A stretch of 21,251 nt of DNA from Oppiella nova (GCA_905397405.1 CAJPVJ010000235.1:9851-31101); one strand, 5' to 3'. Shown: positions 1-11,176, numbered from the stretch's first letter. Program-made: numbers and translations. The notes: a model not told the origin generated them from the letters alone.

Positions 1-2
1 AT

Positions 3-533
3 ATAAATGTGGATAAAATAGAGACTGTTTTAGACATAAGTAAAACAGAATTGAGTAGAATTTTGGGCAAAAATAAGATCATTACTAACAGGAGACTAAT
101 GGGAAGGAAAGTCAACTTTAAAGATATCCATGAAATCAATGCTAACGAGACGTAAGTTTTCAAAAGTTTTCAAAAGTTTTCAAAAGTTGTTGTCTTAAAC
201 TTGATAAACAAATTCATTTCTGTCTTTATAAGCGAAACAAAACATTATTCATCAGCGGATTTGTCGAAGAATTTCCAAACCCATAGAATTGTTATCAATT
301 TCACTGAAAGTTCAATGAAGTTATACAACAACGAGACTAACATAGCGTTCAAAGTGGACAAAACATCTGAAACATTGAATTCTACGCTCAATACATGCGA
401 ACATTCGTTACGATTGAATCATACCTTTCATCACAAATCAAACAATACTAAAGACATTTGTTCAGCAATTTATTCATTTTATTGCGATATTCATGATTGC
501 GTCCAAAAGACTGTTCAAAAGCCTATCATTTAA
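3..533 (+). CDS. C-terminal part of an unrecognised sequon-rich protein (two exons, 5' incomplete)
   Basis: Two exons are supported: 3-151, open from the window edge, and 233-533, ending in TAA. They are joined across an 81-nt intron (donor ACgtaagt, acceptor tttataag) in phase 2, which keeps one open frame of 149 residues. The visible protein is polar and Asn/Thr/Ser-rich, with about six N-glycosylation sequons (for example NFT, NET, NST, NHT). Four cysteines are clustered in the last 45 residues (C-x20-C-x7-C-x4-C). This suggests a secreted or extracellular domain, but no transmembrane segment is visible. I do not recognise a family, and the N-terminus lies to the left of the window. The 3' end faces the GMC gene, with only 134 nt between the stop codons. 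Exon status is moderately sure; function is unknown. Confidence 0.6.
157..186. repeat. Three tandem copies of a 10-bp unit in an intron
   Basis: Three exact head-to-tail copies of ttttcaaaag lie immediately after the splice donor of the 152-232 intron and make up over a third of it. They look like a local slippage expansion. Confidence 0.85.
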
Positions 534-549
534 TACATTATTCTTATAC

Positions 550-638
550 TTTATTTTCTATAATTCATTCATAATTTTTGTATTTGAAAACATTCCTACA
601 TTTATGTCATTTTAAACAGAATTTATAAAAATAATAAA
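550..638. terminator. Facing polyadenylation signals of two convergent genes
   Basis: On the + strand, overlapping AATAAA hexamers start at 633, about 100 nt after the stop of the 3-533 gene. On the - strand an AATAAA reads from 555 to 550, about 113 nt after the stop of the GMC gene. If these are used, the two 3' UTRs overlap by roughly 100 nt. AATAAA is common by chance in such AT-rich DNA, so usage is inferred from position only. Confidence 0.4.
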
Positions 639-667
639 ATAAAAGTTATTGTCTTAAATGTGTTGAA

Positions 668-2806
668 CTAAGCCATATCATCCTGGATCATTTGAGAGCC
701 ATATTCAGCGATCATAACGGCTGCGGGCAAGTGGTTGGAGTTGACTCCTTGAGGCATAATAGACGCGTCCACTACACGAAGTCTCTTCACATTTATCACT
801 CGCAGTCTTTCGTCGACCACTGCTTTGCTATCAGCGGCTGATCCGCACCTACAGGTCCCAACTGATTGACAAATTGACAAACTTATCAAGTCAATAATTC
901 TACTATAATAGTCTACTATAAATGCAAACCATGTCTATAGACTGCTTGTGCCGTTTGCCTCACAAGACATCTGAGATACTCGTCGCACTCGTCATCGTAA
1001 CCACATTTACGACATCCCGGGACTGTTGTCGTTATTCTTCGGGTTTGAGCCGCAAATGGACCCACAGTTGAGATGCGAGTTATCATATTTCTGATGCCAT
1101 TAACCGTGGAGTCCATGTCGTACGGATCGCCTAAATAGTTTGGGTCAACAATTGGGTCTACATTTGGATCTCTGGATGCGAGTCTAACTGTGCCACGAGC
1201 TCGAGGTCTTACCATCTGATTATACATTAATAAAAGTCTTCGACCTATAAATGATTATAAACTAATCTAGTAGAGTTTATACTCTAAATGACATAAAAAT
1301 ATTTTTAAACATATAAATGGCTAACAATACCGACATAGGGTCGCCAATAATCCTCCCATTCCTTTACGTGAGATCCGTATTGTCGGGTGATATCAGACAA
1401 ATTGTACCACAAATTGTTACTCCGAGTCATTTCAGTCATGATGTCTGGCCAGTCCTTTTGGTTGTTCACTTGTGTGACCTGATATGTGGCCGCATTGGGA
1501 AACATAGTGAGAGCGCCGGCAGAGTTGATGTAATACTCGTACAGATTCTGAACCGTCAGTTCCACCAATTCATACGATTGGCTCTGATCTAAGATATCAA
1601 AGTTGAGGACAACAGACGTGTGGTCGTGGAAGTTGTTTCCCACGGGTAGGTCTGACAGCACCGGTATATTGAAACTATTTAAGTGATTTTTGGGTCCAAT
1701 TCCAGACAACATAAGCAATTTAGCTGATCCTATCGCACCTACTCATCAAACACTCATTTAATCATTTAAGTGACAATGAGTTTATTGGGTGACAAACCTG
1801 CAGAAAGTATGACTTCCCGCGTGGCGTCAACACTATATTGGACCCCATTTCTTGTAAATTGAATTCCTCTGGCATTTAATCCACTAAACAGTATCTTTGT
1901 AACCATGGCTTGAGTCACAATATGTAAGTTATTTCTGTTTAGGTTTGGAGTTAAATACGCTGAAGAAGTGGTCACTTTTATGCCGTCTCTTATTTGGTGT
2001 TGAAATAATGTTGAGCCCAATTGTGTTGGTCCTATAAATTTAAAGTCTATTGTTATGTAACATAAACATTTATCCGATAATCTAGACCATTGACATCAAT
2101 GGTAGGATATCCCGCCATCGCTGCTGTTTCGATGAATGTCTTAAAGATTGGCAAAGCGTTCAGATGACCCCAGTCTGAAGACACAGTCATGACACCAGAA
2201 TTGCTGTGATATTTTGAATTCTTCATCAAATAAGTGGAATCCGTGTTATTCTCAGCTCTCAAGAAATATTGCAGAATATTGTCGTAATTCCAACCCAAAC
2301 AGCCATACCGTGAATGCCATTCATCAAAATGATTACGATTTCCTCTGTTGTAAACCATTCCACCTTTGAATTGAAACCAAGAATGTTCAGATTATTGATA
2401 CCATAAGTAACCATAAAATTGTACTCAATGTGGACGATCCGCCCAATACTTTGCCGACAGACATATGGATGGGTCGGTTGTAGGCGCGCGCTATGTTTGG
2501 CTGATCTGCGATCGGATAATTCCAATCAAACTCCGGATTACCAGTGATTGAGAAATAATTGGCCGGAATATCGGTGATCACTGTCTCGGGTCCGCCCGCT
2601 TCCAGCAATAAGACTCTGATATTGGCATTTTGCGAGAGACGGCCGGCCACTACGGCACCGGCAGCACCAGCACCCACCACAATATAGTCATAATTAGTAT
2701 CCCATGATTTTCTTGAGCTACTATTTAAGTGCTGTAATTGTCTTTGAAGTGTTATTATAGATATTGTTATTAATTGCAACGAAAGGCTGGCTGTAATTAA
2801 AGTCAT
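668..2806 (-). CDS. GMC-family FAD-dependent oxidoreductase (six exons, 602 residues)
   Basis: Exons on the - strand are 2806-2425, 2363-2088, 2031-1798, 1738-1331, 1244-930 and 861-668. The introns of 61, 56, 59, 86 and 68 nt are all phase 1, and the joined frame is uninterrupted. Residues 1-20 are a hydrophobic signal or anchor. The FAD-binding fold follows: GAGAAG at 45-50 and LLLEAGG at 66-72. GMC signature 1 is GKVLGGSSTL at 118-127, with Ser128 where Asn is usual. Signature 2 is GAIGSAKLLMLSGIG at 298-312. Further conserved blocks are RPRARGTVRL near 446 and VVDASIMP at 568-575. The family oxidises alcohols, sugars or sterols; the substrate cannot be told from sequence. At the active-site loop the usual Tyr-His-Pro-Val-Gly-Thr reads Tyr-Arg-His-Val-Gly-Thr (536-541), so the catalytic His position is Arg. 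The length is normal for the arthropod family. The start is the first ATG before the hydrophobic segment. Confidence 0.93.
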
Positions 2807-4224
2807 TCTTAACTATTTGTTACAAACATTTAGTGGTTTTATAAATATCACAACGATTTCACTTTTGTTCAATAAATGTGTATAAAAAATGTAATATATT
2901 TTTTTGTTCATATTAAAATCATATTAAACTTTTATTATATAATTCATATGATATTGATTATAAAATCTTAAATAAATTAGATAATTCGATATAATGGTGC
3001 CTTTATATGTTTGCATTTATAAATTGAATTAAAATTTTATTTTGAAACAGATTTTTAACTTAAATAATAAATTAATATTTGCAAATACTGTATATATAAA
3101 TATATAATATGATAATATATAAATTATATAATATATATTATATAATACGATACACTAACTTTTGTATTAATAAATTGATATACTATAAAATACTGAATAT
3201 TATAAGTAATGTATTATATTGTAAATATATTTTATTCTGATACCTCTTATCATTTTATGAATATTACATTAGAATAACTATTACTACTATTAGAATATTA
3301 CTTATTATAGAGAATATCTTAGCATATATTTAATGTTTTTATGTAAATTTTGTGTAACTTAATGCACTACATTTTAACTAGAGGCATCAAATAGTATATT
3401 TTTACTTTAAATCACATCTAATAGTCATAACTATAATATTACTACATTTTGAAAAATATTTATTATTACAATCAAATTGACTCCAATTTATAACTAAACA
3501 TGGTTTTTAAAAAGGGTCAGTCGACCTTTCACTGCATTTTCAGGAAAACCTAAATATTTTAAGTGTTTTGCGTTTATCATATTAGGAAATCTCAAATTCA
3601 ATATTTTATTTGTATTGATGTGAAAATAAAATTGTTTTGACAACACATTAAAAGCTATATTTGTCACAAATAGTCACTTGTCTTCACTAATAAGCATTTT
3701 GTCATAAAAACTAAACATTTATTTGTTATTTTGTTATAAAACTGCAAATATGTATATCTCTACAATTATTTTATTATTTAGTCCAAGAGCATTTAATTCA
3801 AAAAATAATTAGCTATTTATGGGAATAGTCATAACAATAGTAAAGAGTAAATATATTTTTGATAAAATGTTTTGTTATACAATATAATACTAGAAATAGT
3901 TATACAAAGAATATTATTAGAAAGTAAGATATGTTTAGCTAAATATACAGTAATAATATTATTGACAAAGATACTGTATTTCTCTACTAAGTTTTCCAAT
4001 GATTTTGTCTCAACTGAATCGTGACTAAAATAAAAACACTGACATTACTGAATACCATATTATATAATGTGAGTTTTGTGGTCAATTTGATACAAATTTA
4101 ATGCAATTCACATAATTTGGATGAAATAATGTAACGAAACGAGTGATGATATTGAGTAACAAGTCATAAGTCATAGGAATGGACACAATATTTGGCTATA
4201 ATTCTCATCGTTTTAGTCAAAGGA
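2807..4224. other. AT-rich intergenic DNA, no gene seen
   Basis: This lies upstream of the GMC start. It consists of short A/T runs and stop-dense frames on both strands. A TATAAA-like string reads on the - strand around 2844-2838, but it is only about 35 nt from the ATG and may be chance. I see no exon, RNA gene or long repeat. Confidence 0.5.
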
Positions 4225-4335
4225 TTATTTGTGCGGTTAGTTTGACGTGAGAACAGGAGTCGATATTATTTACTCAAATCCACTATAATATTAATATAAG
4301 TGTTGATTACTACTGAGATATCATTGGTTTCAGAT
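4225..4335 (+). other. Possible noncoding first exon ending at a strong splice donor
   Basis: A run with more G+C than its surroundings (about 4231-4262) leads to CAGAT|gtaagtga, a near-consensus donor with the G at 4336. A TATAATT lies at 4197-4203. There is no complete ATG between about 4225 and the donor. It could be spliced to the acceptor at 8191-8192 before the 37-codon ORF, or be an alternative distal leader of the DH31 gene, or be chance. The left border is an estimate. Confidence 0.22.
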
Positions 4336-7300
4336 GTAAGTGATACCACTCAAGACGTGGATTGCAAATATTAGTGCAAATAATATAATAATCAATTTTT
4401 GACATTTATCCACAGTATTGTGTAGTAATTTATACAAATGTCATTGAATAGTTTGCAATTGATTTTGAATCATAATTTTTTTATAGTTATCAAATGATTA
4501 AATTTAAAATAATTCACTGTTACTACTCTCAATTTACTAATTAGCATTAGGTTTTTAATTAAGCATTTTCAATTAAATCAACTCACAATAATTAGTATGC
4601 TAAATAATTAACTAAATTTTATTTTTGTATATCTAATAAAGTAATAAATTATTATTATTTTGTTTTAGTTTAAGTTAAAATATAACTTTATTGAATTAAT
4701 AAATGAATATTTTTAATGTATTTAATCACAAAATTAAAACAAAATACAACATTATCTTAATGAAAGCCTATCGTATTTTAATGATAAAACAATATCTTAT
4801 TAATAATTTAGTATTTATTTCTTTTACAATAAAATAATAAATATTTAATTTAATTTTTATTATATTATTTATTTTTAAGGTACTTAAGTCCTCTTTGATT
4901 ATTATGTAATTGAATAAAATTTATTTTATTTATTACTTCTATTTATAGCTCGGAAATTGTTTTATAAGAGATATAAGATATTATAAATATATACACTAAA
5001 ATATCATGTTAATTAATTTATTACTATTATAAACATTAAATTTATCTAACCATCAAATTATTTATAGAAAAATACAATCATTGATTTATAAACTAATTTA
5101 TTTATATTAATTGAATTATATTTAGATAAAAAAATATATTAATAAAGTACTTACAATGAAAAATTAAATAATAGTTAGTTTATTAATTATACTAAACATT
5201 AATAAGATGAATATATCTATTTAATAAACATTTCATAGATTGTGTGACATTGAAAAATAAATATCTTATATAATTTAATTTAAAGAATAATTCTGTATTA
5301 TAATTAAATTTTAATATTTAATAAATTAATTATACACTAATTTATACTACTGTAACTTTTTTCTGCAAACATTAAAATAATTACAAGTTATCCACACTTT
5401 ATGCAATAAAGGCAATAAGCCATATAAATGAAATTATATAATTTATTTACATACTTAATTATACTTACACTCAACATATCTCTTAATTCAATTTTAAAAC
5501 AACACAAATATAGTAAATATAATTTATTTAGTCTATTTTTGCACTTAATGTAACGGGTGTCTCAGCGTATTAGCAGGATTTGTTGGGACACCCTATAGTT
5601 ACGGATTATACTTTTGTTAGAGGTTTTCACTTTATTGTTCAAAATACTAACTTATTTTGTTAATATATATACAGTATATAAATTTGAATCAAACAAATAA
5701 TTTATTATTTTCCAAAGCTTATTTGTAATAAAAAATTATTACGTTTATAAAAATAATAATCAATAAATATAAATATAACAAAAAATCTGATAAAATTAAA
5801 TATCTATATTAATAACTTTTTTTCATTTAAAACTTTCATCAAATTTATTTTTAGTATAATGTCTAATGTAGTCTTTTTTAGATTTATACATGGTAACTTC
5901 ACAATACATGGTACAATCCATTACATGGTAACTTAATCTATCATTTTTTGTAATTGCCTTTTCTATTTCATTCATATTTCTGTAATCTATATTAGAATTA
6001 ACAAATCAATGGTTTATAAAATATTTAATATTGTACCGCAATCTAAATGTTTTTGATATGTTAAAGAATAAAATAAAAATATATTTCATTTTAAAGTCTA
6101 CATATTAAACAAATATTTAATTTTCTTTTAACGCTAATGATGATAATAAGTGGTAATTAAAATATGTGTTATAAAATTGTGCTGAATTTTATAGATATTT
6201 AATATATAAAATTAAATACAAATAATCGTTTCTATTAATTAAAAAGATATTCATATAAAAGTGAGACAATCAATAATTCACTGGTAGGCATACAAAACCT
6301 AATGTTAACACAAAACTACTAATAATTAAAATTGAGTACTAATGTGGGTCTGAACTAAATATTTAAAAAATAGGTGATAACTAGAGCACAATTTGATTTG
6401 AATTTATTTATAAACATTACTCAATAAACAAAACCTTTTTACATCTCTTTCTCAATTTCATAATTTAATGCAAAAACAATTATCTGAATTTTTGGCATCA
6501 ATTCTAAATCCATATAAGATTTGCATTGAGTTGTCATTTAAATATTCTGAACATTTCTGAAAATAGCTTTTATTATAGGAATAAAAGTGCATTAAACTGA
6601 AGAATACATTCATATTTAGAATTCTTGAACAATTCATTACTAAGTCTTATGGAAATAATTTTTCAATTAACGGAATAATACATAAGAATCTTAACAATGA
6701 ATTTTCAGTTCAATAAAAGGAATCAAAATATAGTATTTTTTCTGATTTGAGTGTTTAGTGCATAATCGGTGTTATCATTGGTGTTCACAACCACTGAATC
6801 AAAGGCACAAAATAAAATTTTCTAATATTTTTTGCTTTAAATCTCTTGAAAAAAAGTAAAACTTGTAATATTACAAAAAATATATATCATTATAATACAC
6901 AAGAATTGAAAACTATAAAAAGTTTTAGTTATTAATTATTCAAGTTTAAAAAGTAAAAATTATTTGATTAAAATTTATTTTTTAATTTTATGAACATTAA
7001 GGGAGCTGCTAATTAAACATATAAAATCAAGAATCTTTTTCATAGTATATAAATTGTTAATTTTAAAAATCAAATAATTCTAAAAGTTTGACATTTCATT
7101 TCTGAGGGTTTATAGGAAAATGTTATTTCAATGTCTATTTATTTGTGTTGAAGTGAGTACTGAAACACAACTTCATTGAAAGGCAAGGAATTAAAAGCAT
7201 TTTATGGACCATAATATGTGACGCAAACTGAATATCCGTTATTTGGATCTCAACTCAATTACAATTATCGAGAACTCGACTCTAATCCCATAAATCTATT

Positions 7301-8192
7301 GAAACTGAAAACTCAATGACTGGAAAAGTGAACAAAAATTAAGATCCGATGAGATATTTGATTAATGAACACAATTATTGGCAAAATAAATTAAACTTAA
7401 TTTTGTTATATATTAAACAAATTATATTCTAATCAAAATAAGAAAGCTTGTTTTATTTATTTTGATAATGATAGCTATTGGTTAACCAATCGATAAAGTA
7501 ATTAATATAAACTATAAATTAGTATAAATATTTTTCAAATGTATACATATTTACAGATACAGAATATTATGAATAAAATTGGCTAACATTTTATAAAACA
7601 ATTCTCTACTAAATGTGTACTAAACAAGTGTTTTGAGTACTAATTAAAGAATGGCTTAATTTATTTTAAGTAATTTATGGCTAAAACCGTGGGTATCATG
7701 ACTTGAATATTAGATTTTATGTAATACTCAACGATAATTATAAATAAGTTTTTACATAAAACATAATGACCAAAATTATTGACCTTCTCATACCATAAGC
7801 TTTAACAACAAACCACACAACAAATATGAATTCATTTAACATAGTTTATTCAAATAAAATGTTATGCATAAATAAACGTGACATTAACTACAGACGATAA
7901 ATACAGTATTTTGGTTTTATATGAATGATGAATTGAGTTTTAATATACTTTTTACATTTCTTTTAATTCATAACTAATATGTAGTGATATTTATATAATT
8001 AGAAAATCTAGAGTATTTACATAATGACGGGGGTTAATTCTAACCTTTAATAATAGTAATATAACAGACACATTTAGATTTACATACGATAAACTAAATT
8101 ATTAAAATAGCATAAATATATTATTTATCTGCAAATCTAAACATGATTTTATTATAAATATTATCGCAAAATAATTTCATTCATATTTGCAG
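4336..8192. other. Long AT-rich stretch, possibly an intron
   Basis: No coding exon is recognisable on either strand. Composition is uniformly A/T-dominated apart from the stem-loop at 5555-5593. If the donor at 4336 and acceptor at 8191-8192 are used together, this is one 3.86-kb intron; otherwise it is intergenic. Confidence 0.4.
5555..5593 (+). other. GC-rich 13-bp stem-loop
   Basis: The arm gggtgtctcagcg (5555-5567) pairs with tgttgggacaccc (5581-5593) across a 13-nt loop. As + strand RNA all 13 positions pair, three of them G-U. As DNA, or in the opposite RNA, those positions would be mismatches. It stands out in the surrounding AT-rich DNA. It could be a structured RNA element or the relic of a short inverted-repeat transposon end; the sequence does not decide. 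Confidence 0.5.
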
Positions 8193-8201
8193 AACACGTA
8201 A

Positions 8202-8315
8202 ATGAGTGACTCTTATATTAAAATTATTTTCATTTTATTGGCCACAAATGCCATCATAGGCTGTGTTTGTGCCGTATATATCAAAAAGAGTCCAATATTT
8301 ACCCAAATATATTAA
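8202..8315 (+). CDS. Candidate 37-residue single-pass membrane microprotein
   Basis: A strong acceptor (tcatatttgcag, ending at 8192) precedes the ATG at 8202. An in-frame TAA lies directly before the ATG, so the ORF cannot extend upstream. The product starts MSDSYIK and has about 20 hydrophobic residues (from IIFILL to AVYI) including two Cys. It then has KKS and a short polar tail ending QIY. An AATAAA begins at 8327, 12 nt after the stop. The layout resembles arthropod small-ORF genes for SERCA-binding micropeptides (sarcolamban class), but I see no diagnostic residues of that family. It could instead be a signal peptide exon continued by splicing. None of its frames offers a phase-2 donor, so it is not an alternative first exon of DH31. 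Confidence 0.33.
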   Translation: MSDSYIKIIFILLATNAIIGCVCAVYIKKSPIFTQIY

Positions 8316-8915
8316 AAAGTATATCAAATAAAATACGGAAAATGGACTGTTTGTACGCTTTTAACATTTTTATGAAAATCAGTGAAAACGCAAACGAAAT
8401 GATAAATAAAGATATGTTTTATTGACAATCAAAGCGATCACTGACTGTTTGCCACATTTCCACACATATTGTATATACTCTTCACTCGACTTCTCATCAA
8501 ATCTACTCTTCAAAGACTATTCATATGGATATCCACTCAGACTCTCATCATATTTATTATAAACTTATAGAGAAATATGTCTTAAAATGATATAAACCTA
8601 GAAAATAAGACAAATTTTAACCAGTTAATATAATAACCAATAAAGTGATAACAAATTAAACCTAAAGCTAAACAAATTCTGTTAAGCTTATTTAGGCAGT
8701 AAGTAATTACTAAATGAATAAAAAACAATTACATAATTATTCATTATTTTTACAAAAATATAATATTAATATTTATTGTTAAATAGAGTAAAAACTAATT
8801 AAATTATAGTCTTTTCTTATGACACAAACAATAACTTCATTATATTCTTCACTCTATTTCCATAGCCAAGAGTGTTATGTATTACAGTATAGAGTGTAAT
8901 GTGTTATCATATGCT
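8316..8915. other. AT-rich intergenic DNA
   Basis: No gene is seen. The string gactgtttgcca occurs at 8443-8454 and again near the DH31 start site at 9076-9087. A shorter form, gactgtttg, is at 8345. Pyrimidine-rich patches occur around 8455-8550. Confidence 0.4.
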
Positions 8916-9092
8916 GTTCGGCGAGCATTGGCTCGTCGTTTGACGAAATAGTCTCGTGACTCACGACTCACTCTCACCACCGCTTCCACTGTCTGTTCCC
9001 AACCCTAAGACACAGTAAACCATATATTCTGTGCATATATTCTGTGCCCGAAAACTATATAAACTTTGTAACGCAGACTGTTTGCCATCATT
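8916..9092 (+). promoter_or_regulatory. Probable promoter of the DH31 gene
   Basis: This is the most GC-rich noncoding patch of the window (about half G+C over 8915-9010). It has TATATAAA at 9056-9063 and TCATTT at 9088-9093, which matches the arthropod initiator TCAKTY with +1 near 9090, about 34 nt from the TATA box. Upstream are TGACTCA (8958-8964, AP-1-type), TTTGACG (8939-8945, CRE half-site), a small inverted repeat cgagc/gctcg (8922-8935) and cactctcaccac (8969-8980). The last is also present upstream of the DH31-like gene. Assignment to DH31 rests on strand and the downstream splice donor. Confidence 0.6.
9021..9046. repeat. Tandem 13-bp duplication in the promoter
   Basis: Two exact adjacent copies of catatattctgtg end about 10 nt before the TATA box of the proposed DH31 promoter. 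Confidence 0.85.
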
Positions 9093-9308
9093 TGTCACAC
9101 CAGACCATCATTAAGTGTTTTATCGATACATATTAATATCCGAGTCGTTAATAAGTTTACTGTTTTCTAAATTGACCTTTTCTAATATTCATTGGACGTT
9201 ATAGAAATCTGAATATTTGATAAAACTATTATTTGGCTAATCTTTATTTGACAATAATATATCACAAGATTTTATCTCTTGAATTAACACTTATTAAAAA
9301 ATATTTGG
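9090..9308 (+). other. Probable 5' UTR exon of the DH31 gene
   Basis: The run between the initiator and the donor TTTGG|gtaagtattt (G at 9309) has no ATG in 219 nt. By composition several would be expected, so this fits a leader exon. The coding exon at 13170 begins with an acceptor (ttatttcag) just three bases before its ATG, so an upstream noncoding exon is required. This is the best candidate. The intron would be 9309-13169. Confidence 0.55.
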
Positions 9309-11176
9309 GTAAGTATTTACAATGACTTTAAAGTTTAAAATCATATTTGAATTATTAATTCTCAAATATTAGATTGACAATTATGTAACATTTATATTAA
9401 TATACTATACACTGTTAACATTCTATTATTTTAATAAGATATATAATATTTTGTTAACACTTTACCAATTAAATTATCAGGATATTTTATTATTTTATAA
9501 AGAATTAGTCACATAAGTGTGAAATATAATTATATCTTTATCTAATAATTAGCTTATTAACAATATTTAAAGAATTTTACATAATAAACTATACTGACCT
9601 ATAAAATAGAACCTTGAGCAACTAAAGTTGCCTTAATTATTGACAAGTTGGTATACTAATATGTTATCATATAAATTATTACATATTTACACACTTTGAT
9701 AAATATTCAAAAAATGTCACCAGGTTTATTAGATATTTGGTCGCAGATTTTATTATTTGAATAAAAAGCATAAGTTTTGCGTTAAGTGTAATACTGTCTA
9801 CTCTTAACATAAATCGATGTAATATTTGTATGAAAATGTTTAGAATATGTGTCATATATTGATATAATTTACTATCTTTTCAATTAACTCTTAATGTAAT
9901 CAAAGCTAACGGTTAATATGATACAAGTAGTGCTCATTTATTACTTTGTACTCAAATTATAACTCTTATGTCCGATGTTTTGTGAACCAGAAATGAAGAA
10001 ATAAATTAAGCGACAAACTAAACCGCTGAATACCGTTAGATATCATGTATAGACTACTCAAATAAATAAGATTTTTTCTTCACTAAATCCTTCATTTGTA
10101 TAAGTAATACAAAAAAGCTTTTTTCCTTATAAATTGTCACAATTGTGTGAATTAATTCTCATTGAGATCTGAATGAATTCAAAATTTGCTTTTAATATTC
10201 CGACAATCTATTCAATTTATGTGATAATAAACTTATTAATTTTTTCTAACTCTCAATATCACGTTATCATCTATTTAATTACAAATGTATTTATTATTAA
10301 ATTTATATTAATATTTATTATTGAATTTGTATATAAATTGAATTTACTACAAATATTTCAATTGAAGTTAATTAAAATAATATAACGTATATAAATTAAT
10401 ATATAAGTTATAAATAATTATTGGATGGGATTACACTTATGGTATATAGGGTCCTCATTAGGGAATCAAGCTTGTTCATTACTGATATTTACATAAACTT
10501 TATTTCAACTTTTCAAAATTGTAATATATTTTATTAAGTGTTTTTTACATAACACTTTCAACGACCTTTTTTATTTCAAATTAATTTAAAATAAACTAAA
10601 TTATGCAAAAATTATAAATACATAATTTTAAACATTTTATTAAAATATATTATACTAGTAAAATATTATTTATAGTAAGTTCTTATTTATAATTATATAA
10701 TATATTATAAGATAAAGACATATGTCTTTAGATTCAATCAATAAAATATAAAAATAGTTTGGAAATTAGATTTGTGAACATGTTTTATGATAAACTAATG
10801 CAGTGATATAAGTTATTTTGCTAAATATAGTTTATAGTAAATATCTGACACGAGTAAAATATTTTTATTGTTTTATTTCATTAATCAATACATAACTTGT
10901 GAGGGAATTCTAGCCAATAAATTACTTTAAATTCTGGCAGTTTTTACTAAATGTGCTGAAAATATAAATTATTTTGTGTATAATTCATTAGAAAAGTAAA
11001 AGAAATAAATGACTTTTGTGTACACTTTTCTTACCTATAAATGAGTTTTTATATAATAAATGATTTCCTATTTATATTTCTTTAAACAGTATTTGCAATT
11101 TTTATTTAATATTATTTTTGTTGCATTTCTTATAAATAATTTTAATCTCATAATAAAATTCGTATTTCTCATCGCA

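Noticed and set aside
1317-1592. 91-codon + strand open frame
   Set aside because: It lies antisense to exon 4 of the GMC gene, whose protein has clear family motifs; it is a shadow frame.
2259-2525. 88-codon - strand open frame overlapping GMC exons 1 and 2
   Set aside because: Out-of-frame reading of GMC exon sequence running through its 61-nt intron; it has no family features.
5555-5593. Reading the stem-loop as a transposon terminal repeat
   Set aside because: No second terminus, target-site duplication or transposase remnant is visible nearby, so it is kept only as a structure.
10173-10385. 70-codon + strand ORF rich in Ile/Phe/Tyr
   Set aside because: Low-complexity product of AT-rich DNA, with no splice, signal or family support; it lies in a proposed intron.
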